64,000 nucleotides of DNA, taken from Quercus robur (taxonomy: Eukaryota; Streptophyta; Magnoliopsida; Fagales; Fagaceae). Both the position numbers and the translations under genes were made by a program. Positions within the stretch are counted from its first letter, which is position 1, and every line of letters starts with the position of its first letter. The notes beneath the pieces were generated by a model. The model saw nothing but the letters and a program-made list of their open reading frames with translations, ran no database searches and had not been told where the DNA came from. Below, one piece after another: positions 22,559-33,344 of the stretch. The stretch covers positions 23,287,351-23,351,350 of the forward strand of contig NC_065544.1 in the NCBI RefSeq assembly GCF_932294415.1. Reading direction: 5' to 3'.

Positions 22559-24829
22559 GTTAAGAACATATGTCACTATTTTATGTAATTGGCTAATCCT
22601 TTGACACGCGCTTTATTTATAATTGGGTAGATCTAGGATATGTTTAATACTTCAAGAAACCTTATTTCAAGATCAAGTGTTAAAGCCATGCAAGTCTGTC
22701 CAAAATTTAAGTTTGAAAAGTGCCTGTTCATTAAACCTCGATAGCTAGCCATCTATCGAGCCTTAAAGAGCTGTTAAAGCCCGTGGTTTGATAGCAGCTT
22801 GACAAATAGGTATTTGTCGAGGTTTATGAAAAACAGAGTTTCAGTTCTGTTTTGACTCCAATCTGTGATTATATGTTTGGGCTTTCTTTTCTCACAATCC
22901 TAGACATATAAAAGGATAATTTTAAGAGCCGTCAAAGTGGACACAAGTTGCACAAGTGTTGAGCAAAGTTTGTTCAAGCAAATTGTGACCGGAGACAGAA
23001 TTTGTCCTAGTTCATCGTTCTTGTATAGAAGTTGCCGTGTTTGTGCACCGTAAGGTTTTGTGACCAAGTATCTTCTCGATTTTCATCGTCTGAATAAACT
23101 GAAGAACTTTGTAGCCAACAACCTTCTCTAGTTGGTGATTGAAGTCACGTACTGGGATCCGCGCAATTGGTTAGTCATGTACTGGGAGCCGTGCATTACA
23201 AGGAGAGATTAGGAATGGCAACAGGTTGGGTTCGGACCGGGTTTTTTCATACCCGGACCTGACCCGCGAGTCTGTCCCAAAAACCCGAACTCGGCCCGTT
23301 TATTAAACGGATTTTTTTCTTAACCCCAAACCCGGCCCGTCGGGTACCCGCGGGCCCTGCGGGCCCCGTAGCCATGCCACGATTTGGGCCCAAACCGTGG
23401 CCCAATCCCCAAAAAAAAAAAAAAATTCTGCCTGAAGCCCATACCGTGGCCCAAAAATTAAAAAAAAAATGTTTGCCCAGATTTTTTGAGAATGTGTTTG
23501 CCTAGATTCAAGCCTTGATTTTGGGCAAACATGATTTTTTTTTTTTTTTTTAATACTAGCAGAAGTATACTTAGGTAGAGAAAATCAAAGAAATCAAAGG
23601 ATGAAAATTGAAAAATAAAAAGAACCACTAGGAAATCATGGATGAACAATGACCAAAGATTTATGATTTTCCCTTTCAAAATCACAAAAACAAACACAAA
23701 TCCTGACACAAATACAAACCCAAAAATTTCAAATTTATAATTTTCCCATTCAAAATCACAAACACAAACACAAATTTAGATTTATGATTTTTCCCATTTA
23801 AAATCACAAACACAAACACAAACACACAAACACAAACACAAAAATTTCAGATTTATGTTTTCCCTTTCAAAATCACAAACACAAACATAAATCCTAACAC
23901 AATCACAAACAACTCACATGATTAAGACGAAATGAACCCAGAAAAAAAAAAGAAAAAAAAAAAGGGATAGAGAACAAGGTGGTCCGGTGGAGACAAATGG
24001 AGGAAGCGAGGTGGCTGGAGGTGCAAGTGATGGCCGGCGGTGAAGGGCTTGAGGCTAATCAGGCTGGCAGTGACAGATGTTCAAGCCGACGGTGACAAAT
24101 CGGAGGTTGGGTGTGATGAAGAGGGACTGACCAAGTGAGAGTGGGAGAGGAGAAAAAGAGTAGGCAAGCGGCTCAGAGTGATTGTGTGAAATGGGAATAT
24201 GGGGTTAGGGTTTTTTTTTTTTTTTTTTTTTTTTAACTTATATATATACGGGGGTATTTTAGTATTTTTAACTTATATATATATATAAACGGATCGGGTT
24301 CGGGTCCGGGTTCGGGCCGAGTTTTTGCCAAAACTCGGACCCGACCAGGACCCGCTTCGGGTTTTTTTTTAAAAACCCATACCCGACCCTATAATTTATT
24401 GGACCAGGTAAAATCCGGCCCATTAGGGTCGGGCCGGACCGGGTATCCGCGGGTTGGATATAAATTGCCATCCGTAGGAGAGATTGTCACTACAGAATAA
24501 GTCCAATTGGGTATTGGGGTAAGGGTTTAACTGTAGGTTGGTATAAGGTACTGAGATTCCTTTACTTGTAACCACTTGTTTTGATAATAGTGAATTCTCG
24601 GGAGTGGTAACCTTAAAATCACCCGGTGGGGTTTTTGCTATGTAGGTTTTCCCCATTCGTAAACAAATCACTGTGTTAATTTATTTTCTGCTGCACTTAG
24701 TTTAATTGGTGATTTGTTGGTGCTACGTTGGTGCTACCACGTATTTGCATGTTAATTTGATTAATTAATAAACTTGACTAATTAATCAATTAATTCAACA
24801 CAATCGGTCAATTCGTTTTTGGCCTATCA
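22559..24829 (+). mobile_element. LTR (probably solo) of a retrotransposon, split by a Mutator-like insertion
   Basis: The outer parts (22559-23210 and 24476-24829) read as one LTR when the nested element is left out: repeated TCGATAGCTAGCC-type motifs, a TATAAAAGG promoter-like box near 22907, the paired phrases ACGTACTGGGATCC and TGTACTGGGAGCC, and a right edge near GGCCTATCA. No internal coding region adjoins it, so it is probably a solo LTR. Both outer boundaries are approximate and I could not find a matching target duplication. LTRs of this style are, to my memory, common in Fagaceae. Confidence 0.6.
23211..24475. mobile_element. Non-autonomous Mutator-like element nested in the LTR
   Basis: 1265 bp flanked by the 10-bp direct repeat AGGAGAGATT (23201-23210 and 24476-24485). 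The ends are imperfect inverted repeats (AGGAATGGCAA versus ACGGATGGCAA) followed by GC-rich GGGTTCGG/CCGGGT-type sequence, a style I associate with plant Mutator-like MITEs. The inside has CAAACACAAA repeats (about 23750-23910), A and T runs, and a GC-richer patch (about 23980-24180) that may be captured host DNA. There is no transposase frame. Confidence 0.85.
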
Positions 24830-24968
24830 TATATCAAGGCAGAAAGACCAATGACTATATACAATGCCGTGATCATGTTAGAGCATTAGCAGCAAAGAAG
24901 TTAAAAAGACAAAAAGCTAAAATTTTATTGCTAATTGCTACAGTGGCCTGTTATAGCTGGGAGTTATT

Positions 24969-25003
<35 letters not shown>

Positions 25004-26580
25004 CTAATACCACATGCTTGATTCTCCACACGTATGAAGTGAAAAAAAAAAAAAAAAAAACTATCATATTATTATAATGCCACATGCTTGATTTTCCTCC
25101 CTCACTCTCTCAGTCGCTGATTATCTGATTGGTTCATCGTCGATCCTCCGATCTTGGGCCTCATCAGATGATGGTGATCAATACTCAAATATAATGGGAT
25201 ATGACAATAACAACCACAATAACTACAAAGTTTTAGCCTAGATAATCTAGTTAAAAAAATAATAATAAAAAAAATTAGCCCAAATGTGAGTTTCAATTAT
25301 CTTATCAGGTAAAATTAGGGTTGTCAATTCAGGTTAGCGTGTTGGATTCGTGTCGTGTCGAGGTAGGGGTATTCGACTAAATGGCTCAACCCGAAGCCGA
25401 CCCATTTAATAATTGTGTCATGATCCTTTAACCCGAACCCAACCTGTTAATAAGGCGGGTTGACCTGACCCAATCCACTTGACATGCTTAATAAACGGGT
25501 TGTGTTGGGTTGACACGAATATAACACAACCTATTTCAACCTATATAACATTAAATATAACATACATTAAGATACTCCCACCACCGCTTTGTTTTTCTAT
25601 CTCCAACAATGAGTTGGAACCACTAGATGCATGCCATGAGGGATGGAGAGAGAGAGAGCACCCACACCGTAGCAAGTAAGAGTGCCACGACAAACAAAAG
25701 AATAAAATAGTCTTCTTTGTCTAGTGATGAGAAGTGGCATGGCCAGCACAGGCAAGTGGTGCTGGTTGAGTAGCTAATAAACTAGTGGTGGTCGACAAAG
25801 ACACCCAGACCAGATAAAGGTAGTTAAAGGCTAAAATAGTAAAAGCCAGCCATGGCAGGCATTATATAAGGGACCTTTGCCGTGCACAGCAGGGGGGATT
25901 GGGGTAATAGTAACCTTTAGGAAGAAATCACAACATTAAAACAAATACTGAGAAAAGAAGAGAAAAGGAAAAAAAAAAGTTTAGAAACAACGAAAGAAAA
26001 CAGAGAGATAGAATGGCAGGCATGCACCAATAGGTTGATCTCCTGTCTCCCTTTACAAGCCTTGCTCTCTACCAAATACAAAGGATTCTTTTGGGCACAA
26101 GCCATTCAGGTTCACTTCCCTCAAAGTGATAAATTTCTACTTCAGGATTTTCCTTGGGAGATTATTCACGTTGAGGAGAACGATTCCCTCCTTGGTCTTG
26201 GTCCTGTGACATAGCTTGGCATAGCAAATTGATCTTTTTTTTTTTTTTTTTTGATAACTCATATCTCATCTACTTATTTCCACCATTTTTTTTGCAAGGC
26301 TTTTCTTATCATTGTGATTATCATTCTAATTGGGGATTATTTATTCCTTTGTCTAAAGGCAAAAGTACTTTATTTTATTATTATTATTATCATGTCTGCT
26401 TGCCATGACTTATCTGAAATAGCTTTGCCTGCCATGGGCATATGAACGAAGTTCTTGTCAAATGAGGCATAGTTTGTGCACAGGTCAAACCAAAGTGAGT
26501 TTCAGTTGAACCGGTCTCAACTCCCCTACTCAGAGCACTCGAGCCCAGTACAACAGTAGGTAGCCCAGCCCAACATTGCA
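24830..26580. other. Intergenic DNA with MITE-like remnants
   Basis: No gene is seen. It contains an (AT)n run (about 24972-24999), a hAT-MITE-like start near 24880 (GAGCATTAGCAGC with GCTACAGTG), and a GGGTTGACC-rich dispersed-repeat fragment at about 25318-25560. A poly-T run at 26237 begins an AT-rich stretch with (TTA)n near 26375. The small frames do not look like proteins. Confidence 0.45.
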
Positions 26581-26936
26581 AAAAAGGCCCACCACAAACT
26601 TCAAAAGAATTTAGAAGAAAATGAAAATAATGATGAAAATGTCACAAATGAACAAGTTCACCATAATGATGTTCAACTAGAAGAAAATGAAAATAATAAT
26701 GATATGTTGAATTATATACCTTCAAATATTTATGATCTAGGAGATGTTAGAAGAACTTGAATACAAAAATTTAATTAGTCAATTTGCATCTCAAAAGGCA
26801 AGAAAAATAGATTTTAAACGAAATATATTATAATATAAAAATATTAAATAAATATTAATTTAATTAATATAAAAGTATAAAAAAGGCCACATTTTAGTTC
26901 TCGTTTTAGACCCCAAAATGTCTAGGGCCGGCCCTG
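26581..26936 (-). mobile_element. hAT transposon remnant, one end
   Basis: The right edge reads GGGCCGGCCCTG, the inverted form of the CAGGGCCGGCCC terminus of many plant hAT elements. The adjoining 26600-26760 has an acidic, Asn-rich open stretch (NEQVHHNDVQLEENENNND) like the low-complexity N-terminal parts of hAT transposases. The other end is not recognisable and no target duplication can be defined, so this is a decayed piece. Confidence 0.5.
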
Positions 26937-27268
26937 CTTACCAACCTAACTATCCTGAAAAATATTGAAAATATTAGAATATTTAATTAGATAATACACT
27001 ACTTAATGTTGGCCATTTTTTAAAGAGGTATAATGGGTAATAACTAAAAGCAATTGAAGAAAGGTAGAGGAGGATTTATTAAAATAGTAGAATTTATAGT
27101 AGGCAATTAAGAGAGAGAGAGGGAGATATATATATATATATATATATATTTATTGGGTGACACATATTAAAAAAATTGACATGTATCAGTAGTTGTTTTC
27201 CACGTGGTGGCGTTATTTTCCATATATCATACTTAATAAATAGAGAAAGTTAACAAAGATGATATGTG
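26937..27268. other. Spacer with a block repeated near 34.4 kb
   Basis: AT-rich, with (GA)n then (TA)n at about 27112-27150. The block at about 27189-27283 closely matches 34381-34477 in the same plus-strand orientation (shared TTTTCCACGTGGTGG and ATATATCATACTTAATAAAT), although the receptor-like genes next to the two copies point in opposite directions. Confidence 0.6.
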
Positions 27269-29751
27269 TTATTGTTTTATGAATGGGTATCTCCCTTGAT
27301 AGATTATTGTGAGACAAATCAGTTTGTCCAAGTCTGTCGTGCCTGATAAATTATTTGGAATAGGGCCTGAAAGTTTATTCTCTTTCAGATTCAAAACATG
27401 GAGCCTATTCAAATTCCCAAAACCTGGCCAGACTGGGCCTTGGAGAATGTTGTAACTCAGGTCTATAGTTGGTCGAAAACTTGAAATTTGCCTATAACTC
27501 AAGCCTGGTCCACCTTGTCGAGCAGTGTAAAGTTGAAAGCTTGAAACAGGCTTTTCTATTGTGATCTTCCCACTTATTAGGCACTGAAGTTCAGTCAAAC
27601 TATTTGGAAGTTCACCTTTGAGAGAGTTATTTGACAAATCCAAGTAAAAGAGTGAGTCAAACTTTCCAACCCATGATGGTATGTTTCCACCAAGATGATT
27701 CCAAGACAAATCCAAAAACTGTAAGTTGTGGCAACGACTCAACCATTGCGGGATTGGACCTCTGAGTTGACAATTGGCAAGAATTAGACTGTTGAGGTTT
27801 TTGAATTCCAGACTCACATCATTTGGAATTTGTTCATCATGAAAGTTCCTTGTAAGGCCCAACATACTTAAATTCCTACAATGTTGTAGAATCCTAAGAG
27901 CTGATAATATATTACTAAGGCTAGTGTTTGACAGTGAGAGCTGTGTTAGAGACTTCAAATTCTTGAAGTTATTAGGGAGTTCACCGCCAAGGTTGTTGCG
28001 CCCAAGATTGAGTGCTTTCAATCCTCCGCAGGAGGAAAGACTACTAGGAATTGGGCCGTGGAACAGATTCGAACCAAGGCCTAAGGAGACAAGATTTTTC
28101 ATTGCAGAACAGTTGAGGTTGATTGGACCACTTAGAGAGTTGTTCAAATTTAACATTTAAGTGATGGGGAGTTTACTGCTCAAGCCTTGCTACTCTCATA
28201 AAAATGTCTGGAAGAACTCCAGAGAACAAATTAGAGGAGATATCCAGTTTAACATGGTTAGAGAGGTTACCAATTCCATTACTCAGCGACCCAGATAAGC
28301 AATTACCCTGAAGATTCGGTTCACTAAAGATTTTGTAGCTGGAAGAGACTCTCGAGCAAACTCCCTGATAAACTATTTTCATCAGAAGAGAGATGTTGTA
28401 GGGAAGTACAATTAGCCAAATCTTTTGGAACTTCTCCAGAAAAATAGTTATCAGAGAAATTAAGCACTCGAATTTTTGTAGATATTGTGCACATACCTTT
28501 GTTGTTGATGGACCGAACAAAAGCATTGTTGCTTATGTCTATGATCTCCATGTTTGGCAGACTAAACAATTCATCAGGAAGTGAACCCTGAAGGAAATTA
28601 ATCAAATTATGAGAGAAGTTTAGAACTCTCAATTGATTCAAGCCTGCCAAGGATCCACAAATCTTCCCAACAAGTCTTTTGCTGCCAAGTTCCAAGCCAA
28701 CTACCCTTCTGTCAAAACCAGTGAAATCAGGGCTGGCCCAAGGCCTAGGCCTAAGGAACCACCCAAAAAAAACAATCACCTTAGAGAAAAAGGCCCCATG
28801 TCCTATGGTTAAAGGCCCAAATTTTTATAAAATTATATATATTTAAAATTTTGCATTTTTTTTATTTGTGATGTTAAGGATACTATAAATTTTACTATTA
28901 GCCTTCAAATTGGCATGTTACTAATCACAAAAAAGTAATTTAAACATTCATTAGTTAAATTAATGAATTTCATCAATGAGAGTCACTGTCACATCATATT
29001 GTGAACATTTTATAGTGCTTTCTCAATGTACAAGACCAATGGAACCCTAATCCAATTGAAACTCTAAAATGTTTCAAAAAAAAAAAGTGTTGCAAATGTG
29101 TTAAATCATCAATTATAGAGTAATTTCCTCTAACAATTTGAGACTTTAATTTTTGTAAACTCATATCCTACAAAGTCATACACCAAATAATATCTATCTC
29201 TCTCTTAAAAACAAAAAATAACTATAAAATTAGATTATAACTTTACTTAACTATGCATCGTTGTATATCCAAAATAAAGTATCTTTTATAATTGTAATAT
29301 ATTTTTATTTCTTTTTATTAATATTTATGGTTCAATTATGATATTCAATTCTCTATATGAAATTAACATTAGTTTTGTTGGCATTATTCATCAAATTATA
29401 TATTTAATAATCAATTTAACCTTGATTTGATTAATATTAAATAATTTTTTTTAATTAATATTTACATATTAAAAGCCCGCATAAAATTTTTCACCTTAAG
29501 CCCCAAATTATGTTGAGCCGCCCTGAGTGGAATTATCATAGGTGACACCAGTCCAGGTGCAGCAACCAGGAGAGTCAGTGTTGTTCCCAGCTCCACCCTG
29601 GAATTGTTGATACTAAACAATTGGAGAAACCATTCAAGACTCTTAAGTCATCTGGATTGCATGTCAGTGTCTCAGAATTCAGGTATGGTAGTTGGAGACT
29701 TAGACTTAGAGCCTTCAAAACAAAGAACAAACAGATACGTTGGAAGAACAT
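27269..29751 (-). pseudogene. PSKR1-like LRR receptor-like pseudogene, inverted copy with hAT insertion
   Basis: A broken paralogue of the intact gene at 31365. The inferred start (minus-strand ATG at 29749-29751) leads into a degraded signal peptide and LRR N-terminal cap (ETLTCNPDD near 29675), then a hAT insertion, then the LRRs and the island region (PVSSFQLYTARQG). Lesions of this host gene: a frameshift near 29600; the 798-bp insertion; a 9-bp in-frame insertion near 28600; a one-base shift near 28335; a deletion of about 53 bp near 28170; and a 3' end lost after the LRR near 27300, before the membrane segment. Upstream sequence near 29890-30060 resembles, in inverse orientation, the region upstream of the copy at 36047, so promoter and gene moved together. 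Confidence 0.93.
28728..29525. mobile_element. Non-autonomous hAT element inside the PSKR1-like pseudogene
   Basis: 798 bp, starting CAGGGCTGGCCC and ending GAGCCGCCCTG, so the ends form imperfect CAGGGC inverted repeats as in hAT elements. The 8-bp direct repeats are AGTGAAAT (28720-28727) and AGTGGAAT (29526-29533), one mismatch, and intact paralogues have a single AATTCCACT at this point. The inside is AT-rich without a transposase. It may belong with the remnant at 26581-26936, which has a related terminus. Confidence 0.88.
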
Positions 29752-30206
29752 TTTAGGTGGATGCCAATTGCCAAAGAGATGAAATTAGAGAATGAAAAGT
29801 ACTATACAGTCTATACTATTATGGATTTTACTAATGTGTGCCCTAAGGGTACATGTTAATTTATCAAAAGTTCAAAGACTTTGATTTTCGTGCCAGTAAG
29901 TCAACGTAAGTATGGACAAAGCCATGTTGATAAGATTAAGATGGATGACTATGTAGACGCGCTAGAGTGTAGAATTGTTCATCAATTTTGACAGAAGTGT
30001 GGAAGTGGGTGATAAGCAAGTCTAGTTAAGTTTTTAAGTGGGCTCTAAGTAGGTAATTGATTGACTAATGGGCAATTTATAATATAAGCAATCACAATTT
30101 CCCAAATTTCTTCAAAAAAATTTAACCAATTTCTACAATTCCTCTACCAAATTTTCACAATTTCCATGTATATGCACAAACAAATTTCTACTGTCAAACA
30201 CCCACA

Positions 30207-30248
<42 letters not shown>

Positions 30249-31364
30249 CAAGTGTGCATATAACATTTGATTCTAAGCTGACTTTTTGTTTATTTTGTAT
30301 ACTATTTATAGTTCCCACAATATTTTTTATATTAATTTTATTTCAAATAATTTAAATTTAAACTTTTTAGAAATAAACTAGTTTTTTGTTTTTTGTCTTA
30401 CATTAAATAAGCTATAAAAAATAAGCAATTTTCAAATGAATACAATGTATTGATTTCTAAATTTCAATCTTTAAACACCCAAAAAAAGAAATTAAAAAAC
30501 TACGTTATTGTCCACAATATTTAAATAAATTAGATAACTCATTAATTATGTGTGCATGTATCAATTGGCAAGTAGTGGGATAAAGGATATTCCTAAATTT
30601 GGAGGGAAATTTTTTTTTTTAGCAGCAACAAAGCCATCAAGCCCATCCCCTAGATCCCTTATCCAATGGAACCCAACCGAACAAATCACTACCAAGCCCA
30701 ATCATCGGTTGAAGTTGTCAACTGAACAAAAGTAGCACAGTGACATGGTCTTGGAGTTGAAATTGTCACCAATCACTGCAAGAATGTCATTATGGTCAAT
30801 GGGCATTGCTTGCAAACATTGTAGGATGAAGGTGAAATAAGACAACGGAGAGGGAAAAAAGGGAGGGGGGGAGACTTGTGGGGCGTAATACATTAGGTGT
30901 TGGTTTGGATTTGTTTCTTTTTTTGAAACTGGGCAAGAGAATATTTATACTGGAAAAAGGTAAGAAAAATAAGAATTTTAAAAAGCAATACATAAGCAAA
31001 CAAATAAGTTGAATAAACTCAATAATCAAGTCAAACCAAAAGCACAAATATCGATAAGAAAAGGAGGGAAAAAAATGTAGAAATGATGAACATTGGACCC
31101 TCTTGCTAGAAACAATAAATTTTTTTTTGAGAAGCCAACCCAGAAAGAGGGGGGAGAAACAATAAATTTACCATCAGCTGCAGTGATATAATTTGATTGG
31201 TACGTTAGAGTGATGTATGTTCCGATCAAATTTGTGACGTCAGCATGACAAATATTGTGAGAGTGGGTGTTATATGCTTAGCATTTCTGTGCCAGAATAG
31301 CATACACATTGCTTTTTTACTTTCTTTTTCTCTTGTATCTCTCTGGATTCTGATTCGTACTAGG
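29752..31364. other. Divergent upstream region between two PSKR1-like genes
   Basis: Holds the upstream region of the minus-strand pseudogene (about 29752-30070) and that of the intact gene. An A57-type poly-A tract lies at about 30209-30245. A proline-poor, unrecognised stretch occupies 30550-30900. A CCAAT/TATA pair for the intact gene is not obvious. No further gene is seen. Confidence 0.5.
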
Positions 31365-33344
31365 ATGGGCTTTCGAGGTTTCTGTTTATACTTGGTTTTA
31401 TTGGCTCTCAGTTTGGAGCCACAGAACCTGAAATCTGAGGAACTGACATGCAATCCAAATGACTTGAGAGCCTTGGCTGGTTTCTCCAATTGTTTAGAGT
31501 CAGCAATTGCTGGGTGGAACAGCACTGTATCTCCTGATTGCTGCTCTTGGTCTGGAATCACTTGTGATAATTCCACTGTTTCGGGCAGAAGGGTGGTTGG
31601 CTTGGAACTTGGTAGCAAAAGACTTACTGGGAAGATCTGTGAATCTTTGGCAGGATTGAATCAGTTGAGAGTTCTAAACCTCTCTCATAATTTCCTTCAG
31701 GGTTCACTTCCTGATGAGTTGTTTAGTCTGCCAAACATAGAGATTATAGACATAAGCAACAATGCTTTTGTTGGGTCCATCAACAACAAAGGTATGTGTA
31801 CAATATCTACAAGAATTCAAGTGCTTAATTTCTCTAATAACCATTTTTCTGGACAAGTTCCAAAAGATTTAGCAAATTGTACTTTCCTAAATCATCTCTC
31901 TTTTGATGGGAATAGTTTATCAGGGAGTTTGCCCGAAACTCTCTTCCAGCTAAAAAATCTTGGTGAACTGAATCTTCAGGGTAATAGGATATCTGGACCA
32001 TTGAGTAATGGAATTGGTAACCTCTCTAACCTTGTCAAACTGGATATCTCCTCTAATTTGTTTTCTGGAGTTCTTCCAGACATTTTTGGGAGCCTTGCAA
32101 GGCTTGAGCACTTCTCAGCCATGTCAAATTCATTCACTGGTCATTTGCCTAATTCGCTGGTAAACTCTCCATCACTTCAAATGTTGAATTTGAACAACAA
32201 CTCTCTAAGTGGTCCAATCAATCTCAACTGTTCTACAATGAAAAATCTTGTCTCCCTAGGCCTTGGTAGTAACCTATTCCTTGGTCCAATTCCTGATGGT
32301 CTTTCCTCCTGCAGAGGATTGAAAGCACTCAATCTTGCCCGCAACAACCTCGGCGGTGAACTCCCTAATAACTTCAAGAATTTGAAGTCTCTAACACAGC
32401 TCTCACTGTCAAACACTAGCCTTAGTAATATATTATCAGCTCTTAGGATTCTACAACATTGTAGGAATTTAAGTATGTTGGTACTTACAAGGAACTTTCT
32501 TGATGAACAAATTCCAAATGATGTGAGTCTGGAATTCAAAAACCTCAACAGTCTAATTCTTGCCAATTGTCAACTCAGAGGTCCAATCCCACAATGGTTG
32601 AGTCGTTGCCACAAGTTGCAGTTTTTGGATTTGTCTTGGAATCATTTGGGGGGAAACATACCATCATGGTTCGGAAAGTTTGAATCTCTCTTTTACTTGG
32701 ATTTTTCTAATAATTCTTTCAAAGGTGAGATACCAAAGAGCTTGACTGAACTACAAAGCCTCATAATTGGGAATATCACAATAGAAGAGCCTGTCTCAAG
32801 CTTTCAACTTTACGCTGCTCGACAAGGTGAACCAAGCTTAAGTTATAGGCAGATTTCAGGCCTTCGACCAACTTTAGACCTGAGTTACAACGTTCTCCAA
32901 GGCCCAATCTGGCCTAGTTTTGGGAATTTGAAAAGGCTCCATGTTTTGAACCTGAAAGAGAATAATCTGTCAGGCCCTATTCCGAATAATTTATCAGGGA
33001 TGACATACTTGGAGAAACTTGATTTGTCTCACAATAAACTATCAGGAGAGATACCTCGTGCCTTGGTAAATCTTAGCTTTCTGTCGACTTTCGACGTATC
33101 CTATAATCAGTTGTGTGGGGAAATCCCTGAAGGAAGCCAGTTTGATACATTTCCAGATACAAGCTTTGAGGGAAACAATGGTCTCTGTAGTGCAGAGTAC
33201 TGTGCTTGCCAGTCTGAACAGACTCTTCATTCTCCGGGGGAGAAAAAAATGACAACTATTGGTCTACCGTTTGGAATTGGAGCTGCAACAGGTTTTGTTC
33301 TTACTGTAATCTGCTGCTTCATGTCCGGATTGTCACTTCCATAG
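31365..33344 (+). CDS. Kinase-less PSKR1-like LRR receptor-like protein, intact
   Basis: A 659-residue single-exon protein. Residues 1-24 are a signal peptide; an LRR N-terminal cap follows with paired cysteines (DCCSWSGITCD, about 60). A long run of about 20 plant-type LRRs extends to residue 470, then an island of about 30 residues (ITIEEPVSSFQLYAARQGEP to YRQISGLRP), more LRRs from 501, a C-terminal cysteine cap (GLCSAEYCACQ, about 605-615) and one membrane span (about 631-656). The family PSKR1 binds the sulfated peptide phytosulfokine through LRR and island, then signals with a cytoplasmic kinase; this protein stops three residues after the membrane span, so it is about 350 residues shorter. 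I start at 31365 rather than the upstream in-frame ATG at 31245 because the paralogue at 36047 begins at the same MGFRGF. Possible roles are a decoy or a co-receptor partner; both are inference. Confidence 0.93.
   Translation: MGFRGFCLYLVLLALSLEPQNLKSEELTCNPNDLRALAGFSNCLESAIAGWNSTVSPDCCSWSGITCDNSTVSGRRVVGLELGSKRLTGKICESLAGLNQLRVLNLSHNFLQGSLPDELFSLPNIEIIDISNNAFVGSINNKGMCTISTRIQVLNFSNNHFSGQVPKDLANCTFLNHLSFDGNSLSGSLPETLFQLKNLGELNLQGNRISGPLSNGIGNLSNLVKLDISSNLFSGVLPDIFGSLARLEHFSAMSNSFTGHLPNSLVNSPSLQMLNLNNNSLSGPINLNCSTMKNLVSLGLGSNLFLGPIPDGLSSCRGLKALNLARNNLGGELPNNFKNLKSLTQLSLSNTSLSNILSALRILQHCRNLSMLVLTRNFLDEQIPNDVSLEFKNLNSLILANCQLRGPIPQWLSRCHKLQFLDLSWNHLGGNIPSWFGKFESLFYLDFSNNSFKGEIPKSLTELQSLIIGNITIEEPVSSFQLYAARQGEPSLSYRQISGLRPTLDLSYNVLQGPIWPSFGNLKRLHVLNLKENNLSGPIPNNLSGMTYLEKLDLSHNKLSGEIPRALVNLSFLSTFDVSYNQLCGEIPEGSQFDTFPDTSFEGNNGLCSAEYCACQSEQTLHSPGEKKMTTIGLPFGIGAATGFVLTVICCFMSGLSLP

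Noticed and set aside
31245-31364. Forty extra N-terminal codons upstream of the receptor-like gene
   Set aside because: The paralogue starts at MGFRGF, and a proper signal peptide begins there, so the upstream in-frame ATG is unlikely to be the start.
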